Assembly (NCBI GenBank): GCA_028277845.1
Contig: JANQFL010000060.1
Location: 1-55,105 of the forward strand
DNA length: 55,105 bases
Source of the DNA: Sneathiellales bacterium
GTDB taxonomy: Bacteria; Pseudomonadota; Alphaproteobacteria; JANQFL01
Direction: 5' to 3'
Below, piece by piece: positions 15,820 through 26,317 of the stretch. The translations under genes were made by a program, and so were the position numbers. How positions within the stretch are numbered: the first letter of the stretch is position 1; each line of letters begins with the position of its first letter. The notes under the pieces are model-generated. The model was not told the origin of the DNA. It searched no databases and saw only the letters and a list, made by a program, of their open reading frames with translations.

Positions 15820-18486
15820 ATGACAAATGCGTCGCCAGCCGCTCGTTCAGAGGCACCAAAGGAAATTCGATTGGCGGATTATTCTCCGCCGGCTTTTCGA
15901 ATCGTATCCGTTGACCTGGTATTCGAACTTCAGCCGGATCGGACCGTCGTTGAAACCGAGTTGTCGGTTCGCGCCAATCCCGATGCGGAAAAAAGCGACG
16001 TTTTCGAACTCGACGGCGACGAATTGGAATTGTTGGACATCCAGCTCGATGGCGAAGCGATCGGCTCGGACCGCTACGTCCTTTCCCCGTCCGGGTTGAG
16101 CGTATCGGACGTTCCGGAGGAGTTCGTTCTCAAGACCAGGGTCGCGGTCAAGCCGTCCGCCAATACGAAACTGGAAGGACTGTACATTTCCAGCCAGACC
16201 TTCTGTACGCAATGCGAGGCGGAAGGCTTCCGGCGGATCACTTTTTATCCCGACCGCCCGGACGTCCTGTCGGTCTTCAAGACCACATTGCGTGCCGACA
16301 AATCGAGCTTTCCCGTTCTGTTGTCCAACGGCAACCGCGTTTCTCAGAGCGATCTTCCCGATGGCCGGCACGAAGCCGTCTGGCACGACCCGTTTCCCAA
16401 GCCGTCGTATCTGTTCGCATTGGTGGCGGGTGATCTGGCGAGCGTCGAAGACACGTTCACAACGCAATCGGGGCGCGAAGTCACCTTGCGCATTTTTGTC
16501 GAACACGGAAACGAACCCAAATGCGCCTATGCCATGGACAGTCTCAAACGATCCATGCGCTGGGACGAAGAGGTTTATGGCCGCGAGTACGACCTCGATA
16601 TCTTCAACATTGTCGCGGTGAGCGACTTCAATATGGGGGCGATGGAGAACAAGAGCCTCAACGTCTTCAATTCGAAATATGTTCTGGCCGAGCCCGATAC
16701 GGCGACCGACGCCGATTATGCGGCGATCGAGGCGATCGTTGCCCATGAGTACTTCCACAATTGGACCGGTAATCGGATAACCTGCCGGGATTGGTTCCAG
16801 TTGAGCCTGAAGGAAGGACTGACGGTCTATCGGGATCAATGCTTCAGTGCGGACATGCGTTCAAAGGCGGTCAAACGCATTCAGGATGTGCGCGCATTGC
16901 GTGCCCGGCAATTTCCCGAAGACGCCGGTCCATTGGCCCATCCGGTACGTCCCGAATCTTATGTCGAGATCAACAACTTCTATACCGCCACGGTTTATGA
17001 GAAAGGCGCGGAAGTGATCGGCATGCTGCATACCTTGTTGGGCGATGCCGGCTACCGCAAAGGGTTGGATCTGTATTTTGAACGCCATGACGGGCAGGCG
17101 GTGACATGCGATGACTTCGTTCAGGCATTGTCCGATGCCAGTCATTCGGATCTCACCCAGTTCAAACACTGGTACCGCCAGGCCGGCACGCCGAGAATTC
17201 GAGCCGCCGGACGTTACGACGGCGAAGCGAAGACATATGAGCTGACGCTGGAACAATGGTGCCCGGCTACACCGGGCCAGGACAGCAAGGACGCCTACCT
17301 GATGCCGATCCGCGTCGGCTTGCTCAGCCGGGACGGCAAGGCACTTTCGCCGGTATTGAACGGCCAACAGGATGGCACGGCCCGGCCGGAACATGTTCTG
17401 TCTCTCTCTGAGAAGTCTCAATCATTTGTCTTCGAACAGGTCGAAAACGAGCCGGTATTGTCTCTGAACCGGCGGTTTTCCGCGCCGATCATCATCGAAA
17501 CCAGTAGCAGCAGTTCCGACCTGGCCTTCCTGATGGCGAATGACGGCGATCCGTTCAATCGCTGGGAGGCCGGTCAGCGGTACGCTACGCAAATCATGTT
17601 GAGCACCGTCGAACGGCTTCAGAACGGAGATACACCGATCGAGGAACCGGCTTTTGTCGACGCACTCGGGAAGACCCTGGCCGGCAAGACCTTCGACAAG
17701 GCCTTCGTTGCACTGGCCATTTCCTTGCCGTCCGAATCCTTCATTGCCGATCAAATGTCCGTCGTGGACCCCGATGGCATTCATGCCGCAAGGGAGTGGC
17801 TGCGCACGCAGATCGCCGGAACACTGTCGGCCCAGCTGCGCGAGACTTACGAAACCAACCGATCGAACAAACCGTACGCTCCGGACGCGGTTCAATCGGG
17901 CGAACGCGCACTCAAAAACGCGGCGTTGAGTTATCTCGTCAAACAGAACGGGCGTTACGGGGTCGATCTCGCCTTCGAGCAATTCCAGACGGCCGCCAAT
18001 ATGACGGATCGCATGGCGGCCCTGTCGCTGCTGAACGACGAAAACGTCGCGGAACGCAATCAGGCGCTGGACGAGTTTTATGAGATGTTCAGAAACGATG
18101 CGCTCGTCATCGACAAATGGTTGTCCCTGCAAGCCATGACGTGCCTGCCGACAGCCTTGAACACGGTCAAGCAGCTCACGTCGCACGACGCTTTCAACCT
18201 GAAAAATCCGAACAAGGTACGAGCGCTGATCGGCGGATACGCCTCGGGAAATCAGTTGCGATTTCATGCGTCGGATGGCGGTGGCTACGCCTTCCTTGCC
18301 GATCAGATTCTCGCCCTGGACAAAATCAATCCGCAAGTCGCCGCCCGGCTGACGTCGCCACTCGGACAATGGCGCCGGCAGGACGAAACGAGAGCGCGCT
18401 TGATGCGCGGCGAATTGTCGAGGATTCTGGAGCAGCAGGGATTGTCGAAGGATGTCTACGAAATCGCCGACAAGTCTCTGAACTGA
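15820..18486 (+). CDS. pepN: aminopeptidase N (M1 family)
   Basis: Zinc aminopeptidase of 888 residues, normal for the E. coli PepN type. The exopeptidase motif GAMEN is at 273-277, and the zinc site is HEYFH at 309-313 with the third ligand Glu332. It trims N-terminal residues of peptides in the cytoplasm. It starts 20 bases after the TauE-like gene. Confidence 0.96.
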   Translation: MTNASPAARSEAPKEIRLADYSPPAFRIVSVDLVFELQPDRTVVETELSVRANPDAEKSDVFELDGDELELLDIQLDGEAIGSDRYVLSPSGLSVSDVPEEFVLKTRVAVKPSANTKLEGLYISSQTFCTQCEAEGFRRITFYPDRPDVLSVFKTTLRADKSSFPVLLSNGNRVSQSDLPDGRHEAVWHDPFPKPSYLFALVAGDLASVEDTFTTQSGREVTLRIFVEHGNEPKCAYAMDSLKRSMRWDEEVYGREYDLDIFNIVAVSDFNMGAMENKSLNVFNSKYVLAEPDTATDADYAAIEAIVAHEYFHNWTGNRITCRDWFQLSLKEGLTVYRDQCFSADMRSKAVKRIQDVRALRARQFPEDAGPLAHPVRPESYVEINNFYTATVYEKGAEVIGMLHTLLGDAGYRKGLDLYFERHDGQAVTCDDFVQALSDASHSDLTQFKHWYRQAGTPRIRAAGRYDGEAKTYELTLEQWCPATPGQDSKDAYLMPIRVGLLSRDGKALSPVLNGQQDGTARPEHVLSLSEKSQSFVFEQVENEPVLSLNRRFSAPIIIETSSSSSDLAFLMANDGDPFNRWEAGQRYATQIMLSTVERLQNGDTPIEEPAFVDALGKTLAGKTFDKAFVALAISLPSESFIADQMSVVDPDGIHAAREWLRTQIAGTLSAQLRETYETNRSNKPYAPDAVQSGERALKNAALSYLVKQNGRYGVDLAFEQFQTAANMTDRMAALSLLNDENVAERNQALDEFYEMFRNDALVIDKWLSLQAMTCLPTALNTVKQLTSHDAFNLKNPNKVRALIGGYASGNQLRFHASDGGGYAFLADQILALDKINPQVAARLTSPLGQWRRQDETRARLMRGELSRILEQQGLSKDVYEIADKSLN

Positions 18487-18511
18487 ATTAAGTCCGGACG
18501 GGCGTGTTGAA

Positions 18512-19348
18512 ATGTTGAACTCCCATCAAGTCGCGGCATTCAAGGAAAATGGATACCTGGTCCTGCCGGAGTTTGTATCCGCCGCCCAATGCCGGTCGCT
18601 GATGGACCGGGCCGGTCAATTGATCGACACGTTCGATCCGGGCGATCATCCGAGTATCTTCACGACCCATGAGCAACGCCGCCATACCGATCTGTATTTT
18701 CTCGAGTCGGCGGACCGTATTTCCTTTTTTCTGGAAGAGGAGGCCTGCGACGGCAACGGCCACCTTCTGGTCCCAAAACACCGTGCGGTGAACAAGATCG
18801 GCCATGCACAGCACGATCTGGATCCCGTCTATGGGCAATTCTCGCGGACGGATGACTTGGCCGAACTGTGTGCGGACGTCGGGTTCGCGGATCCGCTGCT
18901 GCTTCAGTCGATGCACATATTCAAGCATCCGGAAATCGGCGGCGAAGTGACTTGCCATCAGGACTCCACGTTCTTGTACACCGACCCCATGACATGCACG
19001 GGGTTCTGGTTTGCGCTGGAAGACGCAACGCTCGAAAACGGCTGCCTCCAAGCCATACCTGGGGGACACAAGAGCGGACTGAAATCGCGGTTTCTCAGGC
19101 ACGGAACAGACGTATCCTTCGATCATGAGGACACCGCTCCGTGGCCCATGGAGAAACTGGTCCCGCTCGAGGTGGCGCAAGGCACGCTGATCGTCCTGGA
19201 CGGGCTGCTGCCGCACTATTCGGCGGCCAATCGCTCCGGCAGATCCCGCCAGGCGTACACATTGCATCTGATTGATGGACAGGCACATTACCCGGATGAC
19301 AACTGGCTGCAGCGATCGCCGGATATGCCGCCGCGGGGGTTCAACTGA
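18512..19348 (+). CDS. phytanoyl-CoA dioxygenase (PhyH) family protein
   Basis: Fe(II)/2-oxoglutarate oxygenase of 278 residues. The iron ligands are His149 and Asp151 (CHQDSTF) and His235 (LLPHYSAANRS), and Arg246 is placed to bind 2-oxoglutarate. It is closest in layout to the PHYHD1 branch, whose substrate is not settled. The neighbours give no hint of a natural-product pathway. The active-site set is intact, so an active oxygenase is likely. Confidence 0.88.
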   Translation: MLNSHQVAAFKENGYLVLPEFVSAAQCRSLMDRAGQLIDTFDPGDHPSIFTTHEQRRHTDLYFLESADRISFFLEEEACDGNGHLLVPKHRAVNKIGHAQHDLDPVYGQFSRTDDLAELCADVGFADPLLLQSMHIFKHPEIGGEVTCHQDSTFLYTDPMTCTGFWFALEDATLENGCLQAIPGGHKSGLKSRFLRHGTDVSFDHEDTAPWPMEKLVPLEVAQGTLIVLDGLLPHYSAANRSGRSRQAYTLHLIDGQAHYPDDNWLQRSPDMPPRGFN

Positions 19349-19383
19349 CACAATTGCCGACCCGCAGATGAAGGATTGAAACC

Positions 19384-19731
19384 ATGTCCGATATCGCTTC
19401 CGACGATCCGGTCTTCGTCTACGTCACCACGGACGGTTCGGACGAGGCATTCGCCATAGCCGAAGCCCTGGTGACCGATCAACTCGCCGCATGCGCCAAT
19501 ATCATTCCCGGCATGGCCTCCGTCTACCGCTGGCAAGGCGAAGTGCAACACGGTGAAGAGGCCGTGTTGATCGTCAAGACCCGGCAATCCCTGGTGCCCA
19601 GGATCACGTGGAGAATTCAGGACCTGCATAGCTACGACTGTCCCTGTGTCGTGGCGCTGCCCATTGCGGGCGGAAATCCTGAATTCCTGTCGTGGATATC
19701 CGAACAGACACAGCCCACCGGCCTGGCCTGA
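19384..19731 (+). CDS. cutA: CutA divalent-ion tolerance protein
   Basis: Trimeric ferredoxin-like protein of 115 residues. The conserved stretch AACANIIPGMASVYRWQGEVQHGEEAVLIVKT lies at about 36-67, and the core ends with LHSYDCPCVVALPI. The physiological role of CutA is uncertain despite its copper-tolerance name. It follows the PhyH gene by 35 bases. Confidence 0.93.
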   Translation: MSDIASDDPVFVYVTTDGSDEAFAIAEALVTDQLAACANIIPGMASVYRWQGEVQHGEEAVLIVKTRQSLVPRITWRIQDLHSYDCPCVVALPIAGGNPEFLSWISEQTQPTGLA

Positions 19732-19833
19732 GCGCCACCGTTGACGATCCGTTTACCATATCGGTCAATCGACCGTTAATTGCCCGCCCCTAATATCCGC
19801 GTTCCTTGGGGACCGGAAAAAGGGAAGAGGGCA

Positions 19834-20760
19834 GTGCGGAGAGTATTGACGATCGACGGTGGCGGCCATCAAGTCGGGTTTGCCGCGTCCTTTCTCTCTT
19901 CGATCGAAGCTTCCGAACGCATTCGTATCGCGGACTATTTCGACATCATCGCCGGTATCGGCAGCGGTGGCGTGTTGGCCATCGCATTGGGTCTCAACGT
20001 TCCGGCCAAGACCCTGATGGGTTGGGGGGCTCTGGACAGTACGACACACAACCCCGTCGCGGACAGTGATCCGACCGGGTCCGCCAGGCTCAATGAATTG
20101 CGGCGCATTCAAGCCGGAACGCTCAGCGATATCTTTCAAGGCAAGCAACTGTCCGACAGCGCGACCAGATTGCTCATTCCCGGTTACGACGACCAAGCCG
20201 GAGAAGTGATTGTCTTCGACAGTGAACCGGATGGCGCGGCTCCGTCGGCATCGGCGGCGGCCGTGGCGGCGGCCACATTGTCGGTCCCCACGGTCGACAC
20301 GGCCTATCCCGCGCGGCATTCTCCGGCCGCGACCATGGAATGCGCCGTGTCCAACAATCCTCTGGATATCGCCGTCACGCGCGCGTTCGGTCTGTGGGGA
20401 CAGGGTTCCGGCGGCCTCAAGTTTCTCAGTATCGGTAAACGCGTCGGTCATTCGGACGCGGCGCCCGAGCAGATGGCGCGCCATTCGATCATCCGGTCGC
20501 AGTCGCAGTTCGCGATGGAGTTGGCCCGCACGCTGGTGGGGTCGTCGAACGTGCTGCGCGTCGAATACAACGACCGGGACAAATCGGTACAGGCGTCCAA
20601 CGACCACCAGTGGCACGCGCTGGAAGTCGGCGAAGCCGAGGCAAATCGATTGATGCCGTTGCTGAAGGCGAATTACCTTGCCCGGCCGGTTGAACGGCCG
20701 CCGGCGTCGGCCACCGTGGTCAGGCTCGATTTCGACCGGGGTAGGAAACGGTCGGCCTGA
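19834..20760 (+). CDS. patatin-fold protein lacking the catalytic dyad
   Basis: Protein of about 308 residues with a patatin-like phospholipase fold. The glycine-rich oxyanion loop is kept (TIDGGGHQVGF at 6-16), but the nucleophile elbow, normally GTSTGG, reads GIGSGG at 41-46, with Gly43 in place of the serine. The DGG of the second motif is replaced: before the conserved NNP at 174-176 the sequence is Met168-Glu-Cys instead of Asp-Gly-Gly. Other family blocks remain (LSDSATRLLIPGYDD, ATLSVPTVDTAYPA, GLKFLSIGK). The start is the GTG at 19834 with a GGAAGAGGG ribosome site; a TTG at 19780 would add 18 residues. It should be non-hydrolytic, perhaps a lipid-binding or regulatory protein. The reading frame is intact and codon use resembles the neighbours. 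Confidence 0.8.
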   Translation: MRRVLTIDGGGHQVGFAASFLSSIEASERIRIADYFDIIAGIGSGGVLAIALGLNVPAKTLMGWGALDSTTHNPVADSDPTGSARLNELRRIQAGTLSDIFQGKQLSDSATRLLIPGYDDQAGEVIVFDSEPDGAAPSASAAAVAAATLSVPTVDTAYPARHSPAATMECAVSNNPLDIAVTRAFGLWGQGSGGLKFLSIGKRVGHSDAAPEQMARHSIIRSQSQFAMELARTLVGSSNVLRVEYNDRDKSVQASNDHQWHALEVGEAEANRLMPLLKANYLARPVERPPASATVVRLDFDRGRKRSA

Positions 20761-20874
20761 ACGGTTTGCGCCCTCCTGCATGGAAGCTTTGCGATTTCCG
20801 CAGATGACACTGCTGTCGCGCCCTGCGAGACTGTGCCGTAACAAGTTCAAGGAACAGTCGCACGGTACGATTTG

Positions 20875-22068
20875 ATGACGCCAACTCAACGCTGGTTGCC
20901 GCTGGCCTTCGGCAATGTCGCGCATACCTACACGCACCTGTTTACGTTGCTCTACGCGACGGTCGTGCTGGCTTTGGAGGCGGAGTGGGGCCTGAGCTAC
21001 TCCGAGCTGTTCGCCGTTTCGATCCCGGCCACCGTCATGTTGGGAGCGGGTGCCCTGCCGGCGGGCTGGCTCGGCGACAAGTGGGGCGCGAGCCAGATGA
21101 TGGCGGTGTTTTTCGTCGGTGTCGGCGCCGGAGCGGTCCTGACGGGCTTGATGAGTACGCCGTTCGGCATCGGTGTCGGTCTGGCGGTCATGGGCCTGTT
21201 TGCCTCGATCTACCATCCTGTCGGCATCCCCTGGCTGATTCGGCGGGCCACCAACAAGGGCCGGGCCCTCGGTATCAACGGCTTGTTCGGCAGCGGCGGC
21301 ACCGCGGGCGCCGCCATTGTGTCAGGCTTTCTGGTCGACTATTTCGGTTGGCGCTCGGCCTTCATCATCCCCGGAACGATTGCCTTGCTGACCGGGGCCG
21401 CGTTTCTGTTCGCGATGCAACTGGGATACATTCCCCGCGGCAAACCGGTCCCCAAGGAAGTATCGCGCACGGAAACGGCCGATTTCAGGCGGGTTTTGAC
21501 GACTTTGGCCGTTACGGTGCTGTGTACCGGGTTGATTTACCAGTCCACGGCATTTGCGTTGCCCAAAATGTTCAGCGAACGGCTGTCGTCCTGGTCCGGT
21601 GACGGCATTATGGGAATCGGCGGTATGGTGACCGTCTGTTATCTCGTGGCGGCGTTTTCGCAGATCGTTGCCGGCGAGCTGGCGGACCGGTTTCGGCTGC
21701 GCAGCGTCTATCTGGCCGCCCAGATTTCGCAGCTCCCGGTCATTCTGCTCGCCTTCGGCCTGCACAATCCCGCCCTGATCCCGGCCGCCGCCATGATGAT
21801 CAGCCTCAATGTCGCCGGCCAACCCGCCGAAAACGCCATCCTGGCCAAATATACGCCCGATCATTGGCGGGGACGGGTGTTTGGCGCCAAATTTATCCTG
21901 ACGTTCGGGGTCAGCACCCTCGGTGTGACCATGATTCCGGTGGTGCATGCCCTGACCGGCAGCCTTGAGTTCGTTTACATCATGCTGGCCGCCTTTGCCG
22001 CGACGGCGGGCCTGGCCGCCTTTATGCTGCCGCGTGAGCCCCACCGCCGGGCCGTCGCCGCCGAGTAG
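20875..22068 (+). CDS. MFS transporter
   Basis: Twelve-helix major facilitator of 397 residues. The loop 2-3 motif is [13 protein letters not shown] at about 63-75. The fold starts directly with [21 protein letters not shown], which resembles the fosmidomycin-resistance/nitrate-type branch, but the substrate cannot be told. The ATG at 20875 is used; the preceding TTG is in frame. The 114 bases upstream have no clear signal. Confidence 0.85.
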   Translation: MTPTQRWLPLAFGNVAHTYTHLFTLLYATVVLALEAEWGLSYSELFAVSIPATVMLGAGALPAGWLGDKWGASQMMAVFFVGVGAGAVLTGLMSTPFGIGVGLAVMGLFASIYHPVGIPWLIRRATNKGRALGINGLFGSGGTAGAAIVSGFLVDYFGWRSAFIIPGTIALLTGAAFLFAMQLGYIPRGKPVPKEVSRTETADFRRVLTTLAVTVLCTGLIYQSTAFALPKMFSERLSSWSGDGIMGIGGMVTVCYLVAAFSQIVAGELADRFRLRSVYLAAQISQLPVILLAFGLHNPALIPAAAMMISLNVAGQPAENAILAKYTPDHWRGRVFGAKFILTFGVSTLGVTMIPVVHALTGSLEFVYIMLAAFAATAGLAAFMLPREPHRRAVAAE

Positions 22069-22135
22069 CGCTTGCTCCATGCGATCAACCGCGATAGGTA
22101 ACACTCAAAGGAACCGCGTTGAGGGAGGCGTACCG

Positions 22136-23989
22136 ATGCCCGCATATCGTTCACACACGACCACCAAAGGCCGCAATATGGCGGGTGCCCGGGCCCTGTG
22201 GCGGGCCACGGGCATGCAGGAAAGCGATTTCGACAAACCGATTATCGCCGTGGCCAACAGCTTCACCCAGTTCGTGCCCGGTCACGTGCACCTGAAGGAC
22301 CTGGGCCAGATGGTTGCCCGCGAGATCGAACGGGTCGGCGGCGTGGCCAAGGAATTCAACACCATAGCCGTCGACGACGGCATCGCCATGGGCCATGACG
22401 GCATGCTCTACAGCCTGCCGTCCCGCGACCTGATCGCCGACGCGGTGGAATACATGGTCAACGCCCACTGTGCCGATGCGCTGGTCTGTATTTCCAATTG
22501 CGACAAAATCACCCCGGGCATGCTCAACGCGGCCCTGCGGCTGAATATCCCGACCGTGTTCGTCTCCGGCGGCCCGATGGAAGCCGGCAAGGTCAAGATC
22601 GGCACCGAGGAACGCGCCCTCGATCTCGTCGACGCCATGATCGCGGCGGCGGACCCGCAGGTCTCCGACGAACAGAGCCTGGCCATGGAACGGTCCGCCT
22701 GTCCGACCTGCGGGTCGTGCTCAGGCATGTTCACGGCCAACTCCATGAATTGCCTGACCGAGGCTCTTGGCCTGTCGCTGCCCGGAAACGGCAGTCTGCT
22801 GGCGACCCACGCCGACCGCAGGGAGCTGTTTCTGCAGGCCGGCCGGCTGATCGTCGATATCACCCGGCGCTACTACGAACTCGAGGAAGAGAACCTGTTG
22901 CCCCGCAACATCGCCAACTTCGCCGCCTTCGAAAACGCCATGACCTTGGACATCGCCATGGGCGGATCGACCAATACGGTGCTGCATTTGCTGGCGGCGG
23001 CGCAGGAAGGCGACGTCGGGTTCTCGATCTCGGATATCGACCGCCTGTCCCGCGGGGTGCCGCATCTCAGCAAGGTCGCCCCGTCGACACCCGACTACCA
23101 TATGGAAGACGTGCACCGGGCCGGCGGCGTCATCGGCATCCTCGGCGAACTGGAGCGTGCCGGACTGATCCACACCGATGTCGGCACCGTGCATTCGCAG
23201 ACCCTGGGTGAAGCGTTGGAGCAGTGGGATATCCGCCGCACGCAACGGGATGACGTGAAGACGTTCTACATGGCGGCGCCGGGTGGGGTCATCACCTCGG
23301 AAGCCTTCAGCCAGGAACGCCGCTACGACTCCCTCGACGACGACCGGGCCAACGGCTGCATCCGCGACCTCGAACACGCCTACTCGAAAGACGGCGGCCT
23401 GGCCGTGCTGTTCGGCAACATTGCCACGGACGGCTGTATCGTCAAAACCGCCGGCGTGGACGAGAGCATTCTCAAGTTCTCCGGGCCCGCCCGCATTTTC
23501 GAAAGCCAGGATTCCGCCTGCATCGGCATTCTCGACGGAACCATCAAATCCGGCGATGTGGTCGTCATCCGCTATGAAGGCCCGCGTGGCGGTCCCGGCA
23601 TGCAGGAAATGCTCTATCCCACGAGCTACATCAAATCGATGGGGCTGGGCAAGGAATGCGCGCTCATCACGGACGGGCGATTCTCGGGCGCGACGTCGGG
23701 CCTCAGCGTCGGCCACATCTCGCCGGAAGCGGCCGAGGGCGGCGCCATCGGATTGATCCGGGACGGCGACATCATTGACTTCGATATCCCCGAACGCTCC
23801 GTCAATGTCCGCCTCAGCGACGATGAACTCGCGCAACGCCGCAAAGACATGGACGCCAAGGGCGCGGCGGCCTGGAAACCGGAAGAAAAACGCGAACGGG
23901 TCGTGTCGGCGGCGCTACGAGCCTATGCGGCGCTGACCACCAGCGCATCGCGTGGCGCGGTCCGCGACGTCAGCCAGGTGGAACGCTGA
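22136..23989 (+). CDS. ilvD: dihydroxy-acid dehydratase
   Basis: Iron-sulfur dehydratase of 617 residues, close to the 616 of E. coli IlvD, for the last common step of isoleucine and valine synthesis. Cys122 (CISNCDK) and Cys195 ([10 protein letters not shown]) match the cluster ligands of the oxygen-sensitive [4Fe-4S] form. A GGGAGG ribosome site precedes the ATG at 22136; the frame is open further upstream inside the MFS gene but that part is not conserved. It meets the EamA gene tail to tail with seven bases between and no visible terminator. Confidence 0.96.
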   Translation: MPAYRSHTTTKGRNMAGARALWRATGMQESDFDKPIIAVANSFTQFVPGHVHLKDLGQMVAREIERVGGVAKEFNTIAVDDGIAMGHDGMLYSLPSRDLIADAVEYMVNAHCADALVCISNCDKITPGMLNAALRLNIPTVFVSGGPMEAGKVKIGTEERALDLVDAMIAAADPQVSDEQSLAMERSACPTCGSCSGMFTANSMNCLTEALGLSLPGNGSLLATHADRRELFLQAGRLIVDITRRYYELEEENLLPRNIANFAAFENAMTLDIAMGGSTNTVLHLLAAAQEGDVGFSISDIDRLSRGVPHLSKVAPSTPDYHMEDVHRAGGVIGILGELERAGLIHTDVGTVHSQTLGEALEQWDIRRTQRDDVKTFYMAAPGGVITSEAFSQERRYDSLDDDRANGCIRDLEHAYSKDGGLAVLFGNIATDGCIVKTAGVDESILKFSGPARIFESQDSACIGILDGTIKSGDVVVIRYEGPRGGPGMQEMLYPTSYIKSMGLGKECALITDGRFSGATSGLSVGHISPEAAEGGAIGLIRDGDIIDFDIPERSVNVRLSDDELAQRRKDMDAKGAAAWKPEEKRERVVSAALRAYAALTTSASRGAVRDVSQVER

Positions 23990-23996
23990 CCGGCGG

Positions 23997-24896
23997 CTAC
24001 GGCTGCGTGGCCTGTCTGTCTTTGGTCCGCCATCCGGACACCGTCAAGGCGGCGAGAACCAGCGCGCTCCCGGCGTACTGGGTTCCCGTCATGCGTTCTC
24101 CCAGGATCAGCGCCGCGGCGATGATGGACACCAAAGGCTCCAGGTTCAGCACAAGCGCGGTGGACACCGCACCCGATCGTCGGACGGCCGCGAACATGAG
24201 CGCCATCGCCACGACAAAGAAACCACACGCGGCGGCCAGGCCCAACTGACCGTCTTCCGTGACCGGAAATTTCGGTCCGGATAACGCGAACAGCAGGGTT
24301 GCAAAAACGGGCAGGGCGAGCAGGTTGACGAAAAAGTTCGTCGTCGCGACCGGTAAATCGGGCCGCAACCGGCCCGTCACTTGCAACAGAACAGCGACCG
24401 ACAGCGCTCCAAGCAGCGCCAGGGCAATGCCACGCCAATCGGTTTCTTCGAAAGACGGCCCCAGCGCGACGCACAGCCCGGCAAATGCCAGGATGAATCC
24501 GGCCAATTTCAATGGCTCGGGTTTTTCCCGGGCGCCGGCCATGTTCCACAACGCGACCATCAACGGGAACGTATAGAAGATGATCGCGGCCAAACCCACG
24601 GGGATGTATGCGACCGCGCCCAGATACAAGACTCCCATGGCAACCGTACACAACGCGATTATCCCGAGAGCCGGCCAATCCGATATGGCCGGAATGATAA
24701 ATGCGCGTTGCAGCAGCAGGTATCCGCCAACGACAACGACCAGGAACAGGCTTCGCATCAGGACAACGGTGAATACGTCGCTGCCACCGTCGTAGGCCAC
24801 GCGGGCAAATGTCGTGATGACGCCAAACGCGATCGCCGTGAAGACAGCCAACAACGGACCTGTCCAATCGGCGCTTTTATGGAACCCGAAATTCAT
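23997..24896 (-). CDS. EamA/DMT superfamily permease
   Basis: Protein of 299 residues with ten hydrophobic helices in two EamA halves (about 15-140 and 155-290). The second half carries the family stretch ALVLNLEPLVSIIAAALILGERMT. This family exports metabolites or amino acids; the substrate is not evident. It is transcribed toward ilvD. Confidence 0.87.
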   Translation of the reverse strand: MNFGFHKSADWTGPLLAVFTAIAFGVITTFARVAYDGGSDVFTVVLMRSLFLVVVVGGYLLLQRAFIIPAISDWPALGIIALCTVAMGVLYLGAVAYIPVGLAAIIFYTFPLMVALWNMAGAREKPEPLKLAGFILAFAGLCVALGPSFEETDWRGIALALLGALSVAVLLQVTGRLRPDLPVATTNFFVNLLALPVFATLLFALSGPKFPVTEDGQLGLAAACGFFVVAMALMFAAVRRSGAVSTALVLNLEPLVSIIAAALILGERMTGTQYAGSALVLAALTVSGWRTKDRQATQP

Positions 24897-24938
24897 CGCC
24901 GGGTTCAGGTATGCGACGTAACGGCATGGGTTAACCGG

Positions 24939-25343
24939 CTACGATCCACGATGGTCCCGGTATTTCGGCAACTGATCGTCGACATCGAACCAAGCGATTT
25001 TCGATTTGGTCCACAAATGATCCTCGGGGGGCATGTTGGACGGATCGTCCAACGTCGCGACGGAAATATCGATGTTCTCCCGTGATCCCGTGTACTGGAA
25101 AGTCAATGTGGTTCCGCAACGGGGGCAGAATCCGCGCTCTGCAACGTCGGACGAGGAGTAGAACTGGATGACGCTCTGATCCAGTTCGACCTGAGATACC
25201 GGGAACTCAGCCCACACGACAACCGGCCCTCCGGTGGCGCGGCGGCAAGTTGCGCAGTGGCAGTAGCAAACATTGTTGGGGGGATCCTCGACACGGTAAC
25301 GCACGTTTCCACACAAGCACCCGCCCTTAAGCGCCTCACTCAT
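24939..25343 (-). CDS. GFA-family (CENP-V fold) zinc protein
   Basis: Small protein of 134 residues with the GFA zinc-site cysteines: Cys9 and Cys11 (GGCLCGNVRY), Cys28, Cys30 and Cys33 (CYCHCATC), and Cys73 and Cys76 (FCPRCG). The family is named after glutathione-dependent formaldehyde-activating enzyme, but most members have no proven activity. The start at 25343 is preceded by AAAGG; a longer upstream frame is not conserved. It is 42 bases upstream of the EamA gene on the same strand and may be cotranscribed with it. Confidence 0.85.
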   Translation of the reverse strand: MSEALKGGCLCGNVRYRVEDPPNNVCYCHCATCRRATGGPVVVWAEFPVSQVELDQSVIQFYSSSDVAERGFCPRCGTTLTFQYTGSRENIDISVATLDDPSNMPPEDHLWTKSKIAWFDVDDQLPKYRDHRGS

Positions 25344-25468
25344 ATCGACAACCTTTTCGTTCTCCGTGTCCCCCCCAAAGATTGCTTGCGGGAAACTGTA
25401 AAGCCGAGGGTGACGATCGACCAGACAATTTCCGGCGCAAGCATAAGTAATGAATGACGATGGAGCCG

Positions 25469-26245
25469 CTATACCGCTTCGGATAGCTCGCACCAGATCG
25501 GCGTATGGTCGGATGCCTTGGGCTTACCGCGTGGGCCACGATCGATTTCACAACCGACCAAACGATCGGCGGCCCGTGGCGAAAGCAGCAAATGGTCGAT
25601 CCGCACGCCATTGTCCTTTTGCCATGCACCGCGCTGATAATCCCAGTAGGTGTAAGCGATGACGGAAGGGTGCAGCGCGCGGTAGGCTTCCGTCAATCCG
25701 AGATTGAGCAGGGCGCGGAACCGGTTGCGGGATTCCGGTTGGCACAACGCGTCGTCCGAAAATCCCTGGGGGTCGAAGCAGTCTTCATCACGCGGGCAGA
25801 CATTGTAGTCACCGCCCAACACAAAACACTCTTCCGCCTCAAGCAGACCCCTGGCCCGTTCAATCAGCCGGTTCATCCATCCCAGTTTGTAGGGAAACTT
25901 TTCGCTGTCGATGGGGTTGCCGTTGGGCAGGTAAATCGTCGCCACACGCACGCCGTCGACCGTCGCCTCCAGGTAACGCGCTTGTTCATCCGTCTCGTCA
26001 CCGGGCAGGCCCGCCATCGTGTCTTCGATCGGCCGTTTCGAGAGGATGGCGACACCGTTGTAGGTTTTCTGGCCGTGGATGGCCACGTTGTAGCCCAAGT
26101 CTTCGATTTCCAGACTCGGAAACGTCTCGTCCGTGGATTTGGTTTCCTGAAGCAAGATGACGTCGGGTCCGGCTTCACCAAGATATTCCAGGACGCGAGG
26201 CAGGCGGGCTTTGATCGAATTGACGTTCCAGGTGGCGATTTTCAC
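25469..26245 (-). CDS. xthA: exodeoxyribonuclease III
   Basis: Endonuclease/exonuclease-fold DNA repair enzyme of 258 residues for abasic sites. The catalytic residues are visible as Asn7 (WNVNS), Glu34 (LLQETK), the DYN motif in GGDYNVCPRDEDCFD and the final SDHTPI. The length is normal. It lies 72 bases downstream of erpA but behind a terminator. Confidence 0.94.
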   Translation of the reverse strand: MKIATWNVNSIKARLPRVLEYLGEAGPDVILLQETKSTDETFPSLEIEDLGYNVAIHGQKTYNGVAILSKRPIEDTMAGLPGDETDEQARYLEATVDGVRVATIYLPNGNPIDSEKFPYKLGWMNRLIERARGLLEAEECFVLGGDYNVCPRDEDCFDPQGFSDDALCQPESRNRFRALLNLGLTEAYRALHPSVIAYTYWDYQRGAWQKDNGVRIDHLLLSPRAADRLVGCEIDRGPRGKPKASDHTPIWCELSEAV

Positions 26246-26260
26246 AGGGGCGTTTCTCCG

Positions 26261-26290
26261 GCAAACAAAAACCCGGCACGTGGCCGGGTT
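26261..26290 (-). terminator. intrinsic terminator of erpA
   Basis: A perfect 8-bp stem AACCCGGC/GCCGGGTT (26270-26277 with 26283-26290) with a 5-base loop, followed on the minus strand by TTTTTGTTTG. It lies 28 bases after the erpA stop and separates it from xthA. Confidence 0.8.
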
Positions 26291-26317
26291 CCGTTCATAC
26301 CATGCCCGGAGCGGTGC

